Below are positions 18,572 through 29,862 of a stretch of DNA of 64,000 bases, in pieces. The notes under the pieces are model-generated. The model ran no database searches. It was not told where the DNA came from and saw only the letters and a program-made list of their open reading frames with translations. The stretch spans positions 434,001 to 498,000 of the forward strand of contig CAVRVW010000011.1 in NCBI GenBank assembly GCA_963724695.1, given 5' to 3'. A program made the position numbers and the translations under genes. Numbering within the stretch: the stretch's first letter is position 1; each line of letters begins with the position of its first letter. This DNA is from CAVQFD01 sp963724695 (GTDB lineage: Bacteria > Acidobacteriota > Vicinamibacteria > Vicinamibacterales > CAVVIG01).

Positions 18572-21284
18572 ATGACCCGCCGCCCGGGACATCGATTCGC
18601 TGCCGCGCTCGTCGCCTGCGTCGCGCTCGGCGCCGTCTGCCTGCCTGGGCTCCATCGACGGGCGTCGGCGCCGCCGCTACGGTCCAGACGCCGGAACAGT
18701 TTATCGGCTTCAGGGTCGGCACGGACAGAAAGCTGGCCCGCTGGGACACGATCGTCGCCTACATGCAGCACGCGGCGGCGGGCTCCGATCGCGTGCGGCT
18801 GCCGGGAGCTCGGGCGTACCAGCCGGCGGCCATCCGTTCATGGCCCTGGAGATCAGCGCCCCGGAGACGATCCAGCAACCTCGATCGCTACAAGCAGCTC
18901 CAGCGCCGGCTGTACTTCCAGGACGGTACGCCGATCGGTCCGCGAGCGCGACGAGATCTTCCGCCAGGGCAAGGTGGTGTGCTGGTCACCTGCAGCGTGC
19001 ACGGCGACCGAGATCGGCGCGACGCAGATGGCGCTCGAGCTCGTCCATCGGCTCGCGACCGACGATTCGCCGGCGACCAGGAAGATCCTCGACAACGTCA
19101 TCGTGCTGCTCGTCCCGAGCGCGAACCCGGACGGCCAGATCGCCGTGACCGACTGGTTCAACCAGAACGTCGGGCACGCCGTTCGAGGCGAGCCCGCTGC
19201 CGTACCTCGTACCATCCGTACGCCGGCCACGACAGCAACCGCGACATGTACATGCTCACGCAGAAGGAGAGCCAGTACCTGGCGAAGCTGGCGTGGCAGG
19301 ACTGGTTCCCGTCGGTGTGGCTGGATCAGCACCAGATGGGCAGTAACGGGCCCGCGGATGTTCGTCATGCCGGCGACCGATCCGATCAACCCGAACGTGC
19401 ATCCGCTCGATCTACCGATGGAACGGCATCCTCGGCCAGTCGCAGGCGGCGGCGCTCGAGGTCGCGGGCAAGGAGCGGGATCATCTACAACTCGACCTAC
19501 ACGAACTTCTGGCAGGGCGCGCTCGCGTGGAGCGGCTGGTGGCACAACCAGATCGGCCTGCTCACCGAGATCGCGAGCGCCCGCGTCGCGTCGCCGGTCG
19601 ATCAGCTCTGCGCGACCAACGGCCGGCCGAGCCCGGCTGCCGGCGCCAGCGGCGGCCGCGGGCGACGCGGGCCCGCGCCGGCCCGCGTCGACTCGGCGCC
19701 CCTTCTGCCGCCGACCGACATCACGCCGCGCACCGAGTACCCGCGGCCGTGGCTCGGCGGCCGCTGGACGCTCCGCGACATCGTCGACTACAGCTTCATC
19801 GCGACGGTGGCGCTGCTCGAGACGGTGGCGGATCGGCGCGAGACGATTCTGCGGCACATCTACGAGGTCAACCGGCAGACGGTCGAAGAGGGCCGGACGG
19901 GCGAGGTCGACGGCGATTCTGGTCCCGCTCGACGAGCAGCACGATCCGCGGGAGGTCGGCGCATCTCGTCGAGAGGCTGGACTCGCGCGGCGTCGACGTG
20001 CACCGGCCGAGGCGCCCGTTCGAGTCGGAGGGCCGGCGGTACGTGGCCGGGACCTTCGTGATCCCGATGACGCAGGTCTTTGCGCGGTACGCGAAGGACC
20101 TGCTCGAAGCGCAGATCTATCCTGACGTTCGGCGCGGCGGGCCGAACACGCCGGCCGAGCCGCCCTACGACGTCACCGCCTGGTCGCTCGGGCTGCTGCT
20201 TCGGCGTCGAACGTCGACTTCGCACGCACCGCTGCCTCCCGGGCGTTCGGCTGACGCCGGTGCAGGGCGGCCCGCCATCGACCGGCCGCGTGTCACGGAT
20301 CGGGCCGCGGTTCACGTTCGAGTACGCGGGCGCGGACACCGCGATCGCGATGAACCGGCTGCTCAAGGCCGGCGGGCGGCTCGAGTTCGACCGGCCGTCC
20401 CAGCGTGTGCTGTCACCGGCGTGAGGCGCGAGACCATGGAGACGTCGCGCGCGAGTTCGGCCTCGAGGTCAGCGCCGCGCGACGATGCCCGCGTCGACGA
20501 CGCCGGTGGCCATCGCCTTCGGGCGCCGCGCGTCGCCGTCTACGCGCCGTGGACCGGGCGGCAACATCGACGAAGGATGGACGCGCTGGGTGCTCGAGCA
20601 GTACGAGTTCGAGGTCGACGACTGTTCACAACGCCGACATGCGGCGCGGCGACCTGCGCCAGTCGCTTCGATGTGATCGTCCTTCCCGATCAGGCGCCGC
20701 GCGAAATCGTGGACGGGCTACAACGCCCCGATCGATGCGGTCCGAATACCGCGGCGGCATCGGCGAGGTCGGTGTCGAGCACCTGGCGCGTTTCGTCGCG
20801 GACGGCGGCACGCTGGTCACGCTCGGCGCCGCTTCCGATCTGGCGATCGATCGCCTGCCGATGCCGGTGCGCAACCTCAAGCGGAGGCTGCGCCGGGAGC
20901 AGCACTCCGCGCCCGGCACCATCCTGCAGCTGCAGATCGACACCGTCGCAGCCGCTCGGCTACGGCGTGGCGGACGACACCTACGGGTTCTACACCAACG
21001 GGCCGTTCTTCGCCCCGATCGACGGCTTCACGTCACCGAAGACGACCGTGGTCGCGCGCTACCCGGCGACCAACGTCGCGGCTTCCGGCTGGCTGCGCGG
21101 CGAAGAGCTGATGGCGGGGCGCGCGGCGGTCGTCTCGGTCGACCTGAGCCCCGGGCGGATCGTGCTGTTCGGCATCCGGCCCCAGCACCGGGCGCAGACG
21201 CAGGCCACCTTCCCGCTGCTCTTCAACGCGCTCTACCTCGCCGCCGCCGAGGGCGGCGCGATCGGCACCGCTCAGCAGCAGTAA
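18572..21284 (+). CDS. Exported M14-family zinc carboxypeptidase-like protein, heavily frameshifted
   Basis: About 900 residues when joined. The N-terminus from ATG 18572 is a signal peptide. The domain is spread over all three frames: EQFIGFRVGTDRKLARWDTI, then ATEIGATQMALELVHRLATD (metal-binding region), then VLLVPSANPDGQ and HDSNRDMYMLTQKE, VWLDQHQMGSNGP, and IIYNSTYTNFWQGALAWSGW. This order matches the large exported M14 peptidases of Acidobacteriota, which carry a C-terminal glutamine-amidotransferase-like region (RVAVYAPWTGG, FDVIVLPDQAPREIVDGY, VVSVDLSPGRIVLFGIRPQ). More than ten frame changes are needed, the worst case in the window. It converges on a DinB gene across a palindrome. 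Confidence 0.8.
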
Positions 21285-21290
21285 AGAGGC

Positions 21291-21371
21291 CAGTTAGGAC
21301 TTTGGATTCAGGGACTTCGGATTTGAATTGATCAATTCAATCCCAACTCCTTGAATCCTAAGTCCTAAGTT
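21291..21371. repeat. Palindromic element between convergent genes
   Basis: Arms built from TTAGGACTT and GGATTCA words pair with TTGAATCCTAAGTCCTAA around a perfect core TGAATTGATCAATTCA. It lies between the M14 stop (21284) and the convergent DinB gene, whose TAG (21358-21360) is inside the right arm. It could act as a bidirectional terminator; there is no T-run, so Rho-independent action is uncertain. Confidence 0.75.
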
Positions 21372-21828
21372 GTGCGATGTGGTGAATCTGGTGTCCGGCG
21401 AGCAGGTAGATGATCCAGTCGACCGTGATCGCGCCGTATTCCGGGTGGCCCATCGACACGGCGCGGTCGGCGGGTGACAGGGCTTCGAACAGCGCGACGT
21501 TCAGTGCGGCTGATCCGGCAAACGCCGCCACCGCCTCGGGGCCGGTCAAGCGATCGTTTCGCGGGCGAGCCAGTGTCCTGATCGAACGTCTGCGCGGTGT
21601 AGTCCGGCGTCGCGAGCGCCATCCGCGCACGCACGCCGAGCGCCAGCTCGGTGTGGGCGAGGTGGGTGACGACCTGTCGCGCGGTCCACTTGCCGGGTGC
21701 GTACGGCCGGTTGAAGAGCGCCTCGTCCCAGCCCGCGGTGACGTCCGCAGCGCGTGCACGTTGTCGCGCATCGCGGCGAGCGGCTCGCGGTCGCCGAGAT
21801 CCTTCGAGTAGTTGGTCGTCGGCGCCAT
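21358..21828 (-). CDS. DinB family protein, frameshifted
   Basis: About 155 residues from ATG 21828. Conserved DinB_2 segments: MAPTTNYSKDLGDREPLAAM, then WDEALFNRPYAPGKWTARQV with VVTHLAHTELALG, and near the end DWIIYLLAGHQIHHIAQL, whose HxxHH places histidines of the usual DinB metal triad. The frame changes near 21755 and 21575. DinB-like four-helix proteins bind divalent metal and are often thiol-dependent transferases; the substrate here is unknown. Its last codons (QLRT) and stop are inside the palindromic repeat. It follows the GNAT gene by two bases. Confidence 0.8.
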   Translation of the reverse strand: MAPTTNYSKDLGDREPLAAMRDNVHALRTSPRAGTRRSSTGRTHPASGPRDRSSPTSPTPSWRSACVRGWRSRRRTTPRRRSIRTLARPRNDRLTGPEAVAAFAGSAALNVALFEALSPADRAVSMGHPEYGAITVDWIIYLLAGHQIHHIAQLRT

Positions 21829-21830
21829 GG

Positions 21831-22432
21831 TTATGCCGGCGACCTGCACGACGGTCTTCGCGCTGCGGTGTGCGTCGAGGACCTCCGCAGACAGCTTCTT
21901 GCTCAGATACACCTTCGACTGCGCGTTGTCGGACTGGTTGCGTTCGTACTTGACCACCTCGAACCGGAGGTGGTCGAGCGTGCCGCGCATCTCGTAGAAC
22001 TTGTTCTTCGTCTTGACGACGATCTCGTCGAACCCCTGCGCGATCGCCCACAGTTCCTGCTGCTCGGTGAGCGCCCGGAAATGCCCCTGGCCGCGCCAGT
22101 CGCGCCGGGTGCCGCCGATCCAGGTGTAGAGAACCCGCCGGCCGTCGAACTGGACGTGGTCCTCGAGCCGCGTCACCAGGTCGGCGAGCTTGGCGTCGGC
22201 GGGCTCGCCCACCCTGATCTCGTGGGCGACCTTGAACGACACGGGCACCACACTGCCGGGATCGTCAGGTAACGGCGCGTTGGCGAGCAGGATCAGGTGC
22301 GAGCGGCCGTTGCAGCCGGCGCACGATTTCGGTCGCCGTCTTCTTCCGCGGGAACTCGCCGAAGAACTCTTCGATGTACTGAATCTCGAGCGCGCCCTGC
22401 TCGAGATCGTACTGGGTGATGTGATGTTCCAC
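21831..22432 (-). CDS. GNAT-like acetyltransferase, frameshifted
   Basis: About 200 residues. I start at GTG 22432 (EHHITQYDLEQGALEIQYIE); the frame changes near 22320 to one reading SHLILLANAPLPDDPGSVVP, IRVGEPADAKLADLV, then RRDWRGQGHFRALTEQQELW, which resembles the R/Q-x-x-G-x-G/A acetyl-CoA loop, and GFDEIVVKTKNKFYEMR. This is the usual GNAT beta4/alpha3 order. A TAA at 21831-21833 in a neighbouring frame is the likely native stop; in the present frame the ORF runs on into DinB. Acceptor substrate unknown. No Shine-Dalgarno site is visible. Confidence 0.65.
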
Positions 22433-22503
22433 GATTGGAAGGGGGCATTGTACTGTAGGATGTCGCGTTCAGCGTCAGGACGAGCCACCAGGGGGTGCCA
22501 GAG

Positions 22504-23017
22504 ATGTCCGCCGACCGCGCCGCGACAATCCTTGCCCGTTTTTCCGCTGCCCAGCAGTCGTTCCTGTCGAAGCTCCGGGGGTTGGACCCCGAAGGCGCCG
22601 AGCACCACCCGTCGGCCGAGGGCTGGAGCCCCGCGCAGATCGGCGCCCATGTGGCCATGGCCAACGAGTGGACGGCCGCGGTCCTTCTGGGTTCGACGCC
22701 GCTCGCACAGCCCGCCGCGGCAGGCTTCACCGAGCAGTACCACCTCGAGCCGCGGGTCCGGCGTTCCATGGAATGTGAAGGCGTTCCCGCTGCACCCGCC
22801 GGACGTGATCAGCCTGGACAACACGGTGGAGCGGCTGCGCACGAGCGGGCACCACCTCTCCAAGGCGATTGCGTCGCTGACCGCCGAGCGCGGGTCGGGC
22901 TATACCATCACGCTGCCCGTCGGCACGCTGTCGCTGTTCGAGCTGGCCGAATACACCGTGGCGCACGTGGGCCGGCACTCCGCGCAGCTGGAACCGACGA
23001 CCGCTGCGCGAAGTTAG
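22504..23017 (+). CDS. DinB family protein, second copy, one frameshift
   Basis: About 170 residues. ATG 22504 (MSADRAATILARFSAAQQSF) is preceded by a GGGGG run; an in-frame GTG at 22495 is possible. GWSPAQIGAHVAMANEWTAA supplies the first helix histidine; after a frame change near 22785 the chain continues LHPPDVISLDNTVERLRTSG and LFELAEYTVAHVGRHSAQL, with the C-terminal HxxxH of the metal site. It diverges from the GNAT gene. The final stop TAG (23015-23017) is supplied by a family-A repeat. Confidence 0.8.
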
Positions 23018-23044
23018 AACTTAGAAGGAAGAACTACGAAGGAC
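23010..23044 (+). repeat. Family-A dispersed repeat, copy 2
   Basis: GAAGTTAGAACTTAGAAGG, AGAACTACGAAGGAC: about 35 bp, nearly the reverse complement of copy 3 at 25979-26013. Copies 2 and 3 bracket the kinase gene in inverted orientation. It overlaps the DinB stop codon. Confidence 0.85.
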
Positions 23045-23102
23045 ACTGCGCTCAGTCCTTCGGTACGGCCTTGACTTAGAGGCCGTATAATCCGCCTCAC
23101 CC

Positions 23103-25874
23103 GTGGGCCTCGCTGCTGGAACCCGCCTCGGCCCCTATGAAGTCGTCGCCAAACTTGGCGCGGGCGGCATGGGGGAGGTGTATCGCGCGAAAGACACGAA
23201 GCTCAATCGCGAGGTCGCCCTCAAGGTCCTGCCGGACTCGTTTGCGACCGATCCTGATCGCCTCGCGCGGTTCACGCGCGAAGCGCAGACGCTCGCGGCG
23301 CTGAATCATCCGAACATTGCGCAGATTCACGGCCTTGAGGAATCCGGGAGCATCTCGTGCGCTCGTGATGGAGCTGGTCGAAGGCGAGGACCTCGCCGAG
23401 CGGATCGCACGAGGCAGGATCCCGCTCGACGAGGCGCTGCCAATCGCGAAGCAGATCGCGGACGCGCTCGAAACGGCACACGAGCACGGCATCATCCATC
23501 GTGATTTGAAGCCCGCCAATATCAAGGTGAGCCCGATGGCACGGTCAAGGTGCTCGATTTCGGGCTGGCGAAACCTGCGAGTCGCGAGGGGAGTGGCGCA
23601 GGTGACGCCGGCCGGCAAACGCACTCGCCGACCATCACGAGTCCCGCGATGATGACGGGCGCCGGTCTGATCCTCGGCACCGCCGCGTACATGAGCCCTG
23701 AGCAGGCACGGGGCACGAGCGTGGACAAGCGTGCGGACATCTGGGCGTTCGGGGTCGTGCTCTTCGAGATGCTGAGTGGCCAGCGACTGTTTACAGGCGA
23801 GACGATCTCCGACACGTTGGCGGCGGTGCTGAAGACGGACCCGAATTGGCCCGCACTGCCGGCGGCCGTGCCGGCGCGCCTTCGAGGGCTGCTGCGCCGG
23901 TGTCTCGACAGAGATCCGAAGCGCCGATTGCGGGACATCGGCGACGCACGCGTGCAGATCGAGGACCTCATCGCGGACGTCCCCGACGACACCGCTGCCA
24001 CTGTGTTCGTGGGTCCGGTGTCGCTGTGGAGACGCGTCCTACCTTGGGCGTCGCTCGCCGTACTCGCGGGCGGATTAACACTGATGGCGGCGAGCCTCGC
24101 GCGTCGCCACGCCGACGTGTCACCCGCAACCGGTCCGGTGCAGTTCACGATCGTGCCGCCGGAGAACACGTCGTTTGGAGGTCGCCTTCCCTTTGGCGGC
24201 ACCGGCGTTGCCACACAGCTCGCGGTGTCTCCCGACGGCCGGAACATCGTGTTCGTCGCCGGAGCTCGACCCGCGTTTCAGCTATGGCTGCGACCAGTGG
24301 CCGCCCTTGCCGCACGGCCCATTCCGGGAACCGAAGGCGCGACCTTCCCGTTCTGGTCACCGGACGGCCGGTTCATTGGGTTCTTTGCGGGTCGGAAGCT
24401 GAAGAAAGTGCCAGTCGACGGCGGCGAACCGACCGTGCTGTGTGACGCGAACGACGGTCGAGGCGGGAGTTGGAGTCGCGACAACCTGATTCTCTTCACG
24501 CCAAACGGTGGCGGCGTCGGCCTCCAGCGGGTGTCAAGCGCCGGTGGCGTACCTACTGTCGTCACGACGCCCGATCCGTCGACCGGCGAAACCACCCACC
24601 GGTGGCCCCATTTTCTGCCCGATGGCCGGCACTTTTTCTACACGGCCATCGCTGGGATCACCGGTCCTGGCTCGAAACCTTCCGTCGTGAAGCTTGGCTC
24701 GCTCGACCCGGCGGAACCCGCGGCAACGCTCTTCCCCGCGGAGTCATCGGTGTTATACGCCTCGGGCCATGTGTTGTTCGCCCGGGAGGACACCCTGATG
24801 GCACAGCCTTTCGATCCAGACGTGCGTCAGCCGCGGGGCGACGCCTTTCCGCTGGCCGAGCACGTTAGCCGAGAGGGAAGCCGCTATGTGGGTGCGTCGG
24901 TCTCGGAGAATGGCACCCTGGTCTACGCCCGTGACGACTCGCAGATTCCGACGCAGTTGACCTGGCTCGATCGCGCAGGCCGAGCTCTCGGCACCGTGAG
25001 CGAAGCGGCTCCCCACATCGACCTCGCGCTTTCCCCAGACGAACACCACGTTGCCGTCGCCATGGAAACCGGGAGTCCCGAAAACCTCGACATCTGGATC
25101 ATCGATATCGCCCGCAATTCCCGGTCGCGCCTCACGGTCGATCCGGGACGCGATGTGTCACCCGTCTGGTCGCCCGACGGCTCCCGCATCGCGTTCGAAG
25201 GCTCGCGATCCGGGAAGGTCTCCTTACGTCAGCAATTGATCAACGGAACGGCCGGCGATGAACCACTTCTCGATGTGTCCGGCACCCCTTCACGACCGTG
25301 CGACATCGCCAAAGGGAGCGGGTGCAATCTCACGCCGAGTAGCTGGTCCGCGAACGGGCGTCACATCGCATATACGCTCAGAGGGTCGTTTCCGCTAACG
25401 TCTGATATTTTGGTCCTGCCGTTGTCGGGCGATCGCAAACCGTTTCCGGTCGCGGAGACCGCGTTCGTCGAAATCTCAGGACCGTTCTCTCCTGATGGAC
25501 GTTGGATCGCCTACACCACGAACGAAGACGGCGAGCCAAACGTCTATGTCCAACCGTTCCCGCCGACCGGGGCGAAGTATCCCGTCTCGAGGGATGGCGG
25601 AAGCCAGCCTCTCTGGCGAGCGGACACGAAGGAAGTGTTCTATCTCGGAGCGGACGGGACACTAATGGCGGTGCCGATCAACACGGGCGAACAATTCGCA
25701 GTCGGAGTGCCACAGGTGCTTTTCCAAACCGGCTCAATCGCGCGCGAATTCCTCAATCAGACGTACGCCGTGAGCAAGGACGGAAAACGGTTCCTGGTCA
25801 GCGCGAGGACAGAGCAGTCGAGCGTCGCTCCGCTAACGGTCGTCCTGAACTGGACGACTGCGGTCCGGAAATAA
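23103..25874 (+). CDS. Ser/Thr protein kinase with C-terminal WD40-like (PD40) propeller, frameshifted
   Basis: About 924 residues joined. The kinase domain comes first: LGAGGMGEVYRAKD (Gly loop), VALKV (catalytic Lys), HEHGIIHRDLKPANIKV, VLDFGLAKP, GTAAYMSPEQARG. The frame changes near 23355 and 23545, either side of the catalytic loop region. One membrane span follows at about residue 315 (ASLAVLAGGLTLMAAS). The remaining 550 residues are TolB/PD40 blades (LAVSPDGRNIVFVAG, FPFWSPDGRFIGFF, SPVWSPDGSRIAFEG, GPFSPDGRWIAYT). This is the common acidobacterial receptor-kinase design: cytosolic kinase, external propeller. Start GTG 23103 lies directly before the conserved region with no clear ribosome site. 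Phosphorylation targets are unknown. Confidence 0.88.
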
Positions 25875-25978
25875 CGGACTTCTGAACACTCGGTCTTCCT
25901 GGGATCCTGCCAGCGTCGGATGGCTCCTCAGAAGCCGCCGAGTGACGAGCACAGGCCACCGCGCTTCACCTGCACGGC

Positions 25979-25998
25979 GTCCTTCGTAGTTCTAACTT

Positions 25999-26013
<15 letters not shown>
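25979..26013 (-). repeat. Family-A dispersed repeat, copy 3 (inverted)
   Basis: GTCCTTCGTAGTTCTAACTT then CTAAGTTCTAACTTT, close to the reverse complement of copy 2. It supplies the last four residues (KVRT) and the TAG (25999-26001) of glnS. Confidence 0.85.
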
Positions 26014-27776
<1,763 letters not shown>

Positions 27777-27789
27777 ATTCTATGCGGCT

Positions 27790-28197
27790 TCAGGGCTCCC
27801 GCTTCCACCGCGACGCCACTCGGCGTCCTTCTTCGCCCGGCACCCAAATCACGACGACCTTCGCCCCGGCCGGTCCGGTCTTGTGCCGCACCTGATCGGG
27901 CGGCTTCACGTAGCCGGTCATGCCCGGCTTCAGGATCTGGCTCTTGCCGTTGACCACGTGCTCGAGCTCGCCCGAGATCACGTAGAACATCTCGATGGCG
28001 CCGTGCGCGTGATCGCCGGAGTCCGAGTTGGCCGGAAACGTGAGCTCGCCCACCGATGCCTCGGCGCCGAGGTTCGTTTCGTCGATCATCAGCCGCAGCG
28101 TCACGCCGCTCGGCGCGCGATACAACACGCCCTGAGGCTTCTCCGTCTGCGCCGACGCCACTCCCGCGACTGCCAGCGCCGCGATCATTATGCGCAT
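27790..28197 (-). CDS. Exported cupin-domain protein
   Basis: Intact, 135 residues. Short signal peptide (MRIMIAALAVAGVASAQ). The cupin core shows motif 1 as SGDHAHGAIEMFYVISGELE (two His and a Glu for metal) and motif 2 around KPPDQVRHKTGPAG. Small periplasmic single-domain cupins often bind a transition metal; no substrate can be named. It lies between the MATE gene and glnS, on the same strand, after a family-B hairpin element. Confidence 0.85.
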   Translation of the reverse strand: MRIMIAALAVAGVASAQTEKPQGVLYRAPSGVTLRLMIDETNLGAEASVGELTFPANSDSGDHAHGAIEMFYVISGELEHVVNGKSQILKPGMTGYVKPPDQVRHKTGPAGAKVVVIWVPGEEGRRVASRWKREP

Positions 28198-28208
28198 AGA
28201 CTCACCTC

Positions 28209-28322
28209 GGAAATTTACGATTTACAATTTACGATTTACAATTCGCGAACGGTTGTCACGCTGCAACGGATCGTTCTGACGCGGCAACGAATTCCAAATT
28301 GTAAATCGTAAATTGTAAATTC
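28209..28322. repeat. Family-B element, two inverted arms
   Basis: Left arm 28211-28243 (AATTTACGATTTAC units) and right arm 28290-28322 (AATTGTAAATCGTA units) are inverted copies separated by about 46 bp of GC-rich sequence. They fill the gap between MATE and cupin. Arms could pair into a long hairpin in RNA or a cruciform in DNA. Confidence 0.85.
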
Positions 28323-28335
28323 CTCGCCGCCGTCG

Positions 28336-29733
28336 TCAGACGCGCCTTGTCTTCCACCCGCCTCGTCGAAACACCACGGCGCTGACAACAGCAAGAACCG
28401 AGAAGGCCAGGCTGACCGCCATGAAGACGCCCGTCGGGCCGAAGCCCAAAGGGTATGCCAGAACCCACGCCAGCGGCAGCTCGAATGCCCAGAGGCACGC
28501 CAGGTGGATGAGCGTCGGCGTCCGCGTATCCCCTGCGCCGTTGAACGACTGCGTCAGCACCATGCCGTAGCCGTAGAAGATGAACCCGGCGGCGACGATG
28601 CGCAGGCAGCGCACCCCGTAGGGCACGACCTCCGGGTCCGACGAGAAGAGAGCAATCAGCAGCGGCGCGAACACCAGAAAGCCGAGGCCGACGGCAACCA
28701 GACACACCGTGTTGTACAGCCCGGCTCGCCAGACCGCCGCTTCGGCTCGCTCCGGCTTTCCGGCGCCCAGGTTCTGCCCGACGAGCGTGGCCGCGGCGTT
28801 GCTCACGCCAAACGAGGGCAGCAGCGCGAACATGATGATGCGGATGCCAATCGTGTTGCCGGCGACGGCCGCGCTCCCGAACCCGGTCAGGATCCGGATG
28901 AGCCCCATCCACGAGGCGGTCGCAATGAAGTTCTGGAACATCGCGACGCCGGACAGCCGGAGCACACCGGCCATCAGCGCGGGATCCGGCACGAGGTGCC
29001 GCGCGCGGATGACGATGCGGCTGTCGCCCCTCGTCAGGCGGTAGAACTGGTACGCGACGCCCGATCCGCGGCCGATGCTGGTGGCCACGGCGGCGCCCGT
29101 CACCCCAAGCTCCGGGAATGGGCCAAGGCCGAAAATGAGGCAGGGGCCCAGCGTGATGTTGATGGCGTTCGCAAACCACAACACCCGCATGGCGATCGCC
29201 GCATCCCCCGCCGCGCGAAACACGGCGTTCCCGAGAAACAGCATCAGCACCGTGCCGCTCATGCCGAGCATCACGCGGGCGAAGGTCGACCCGGTCCGCA
29301 CGACCTCGTCGCTTGCGCCCATGGCGCGGAGGAGTTCCGGGCCGAAGAAGGCGCCGGCCAGGCCGATGGCGACCGCCACCATCACGCCCAGCGCGAGCGA
29401 CTGGACCGCCGCGCGTGCGGCACGATCGGGATCCTTTTCTCCCATCCGGCGCGCCACCGTCGCGGTCGCACCAATCGACAGCCCGATGGCCACGGCATAG
29501 ATGATGGTCATCAGCGATTCGGTGATGCCCACCGTCGCGACCGCCTCAGCGCCGAGCCGACCGACGAAGAAGATGTCGACGACGGCGAACACCGACTCCA
29601 TCAGCATCTCGAGCACCATGGGCACGGCAAGCAGGATCACGGCCCGGCCGATTGGCGCTTCTGTGTAGTCCTGATGGGACCCGCGCACGGCCTCGCGCAG
29701 CGTGGCGAGGAGGGAGGGCTCGGGGGAGGTCAT
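28336..29733 (-). CDS. MATE family efflux transporter
   Basis: Intact, 465 residues from ATG 29733, about twelve membrane spans (AVILLAVPMVLEMLMESVFA, VDIFFVGRLGAEAVATVGIT, ALGVMVAVAIGLAGAFFG and others). The order and the FVGRLG and NxxAAT-like segments (SNAAATLVGQNLGAGKPERA) match Na+- or H+-coupled multidrug and toxin exporters. Substrate unknown. The ORF is open further upstream to 29826, but that extension is translated family-B repeat, so 29733 is chosen. No Shine-Dalgarno site is present because the repeat abuts the start codon. Confidence 0.92.
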   Translation of the reverse strand: MTSPEPSLLATLREAVRGSHQDYTEAPIGRAVILLAVPMVLEMLMESVFAVVDIFFVGRLGAEAVATVGITESLMTIIYAVAIGLSIGATATVARRMGEKDPDRAARAAVQSLALGVMVAVAIGLAGAFFGPELLRAMGASDEVVRTGSTFARVMLGMSGTVLMLFLGNAVFRAAGDAAIAMRVLWFANAINITLGPCLIFGLGPFPELGVTGAAVATSIGRGSGVAYQFYRLTRGDSRIVIRARHLVPDPALMAGVLRLSGVAMFQNFIATASWMGLIRILTGFGSAAVAGNTIGIRIIMFALLPSFGVSNAAATLVGQNLGAGKPERAEAAVWRAGLYNTVCLVAVGLGFLVFAPLLIALFSSDPEVVPYGVRCLRIVAAGFIFYGYGMVLTQSFNGAGDTRTPTLIHLACLWAFELPLAWVLAYPLGFGPTGVFMAVSLAFSVLAVVSAVVFRRGGWKTRRV

Positions 29734-29734
29734 G

Positions 29735-29852
29735 CAATTTGACAATTTACAATTTACGATTCGGAATTCGTGGAGGGATTGGGAATTCGCGAGCCCAGCC
29801 GGCTCGAGGCTATCGACAAATTCCAAATTGTAAATCGTAAATTGTAAATTGA
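29735..29852. repeat. Family-B element, two inverted arms, second copy
   Basis: Left arm 29735-29766 (CAATTTACAATTTACGATTC) and right arm 29821-29850 (AATTGTAAATCGTA units) are inverted copies with about 55 bp between. It fills the gap between the permease stop (29863) and the MATE start (29733). Confidence 0.85.
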
Positions 29853-29862
29853 AGTCCGTTGA

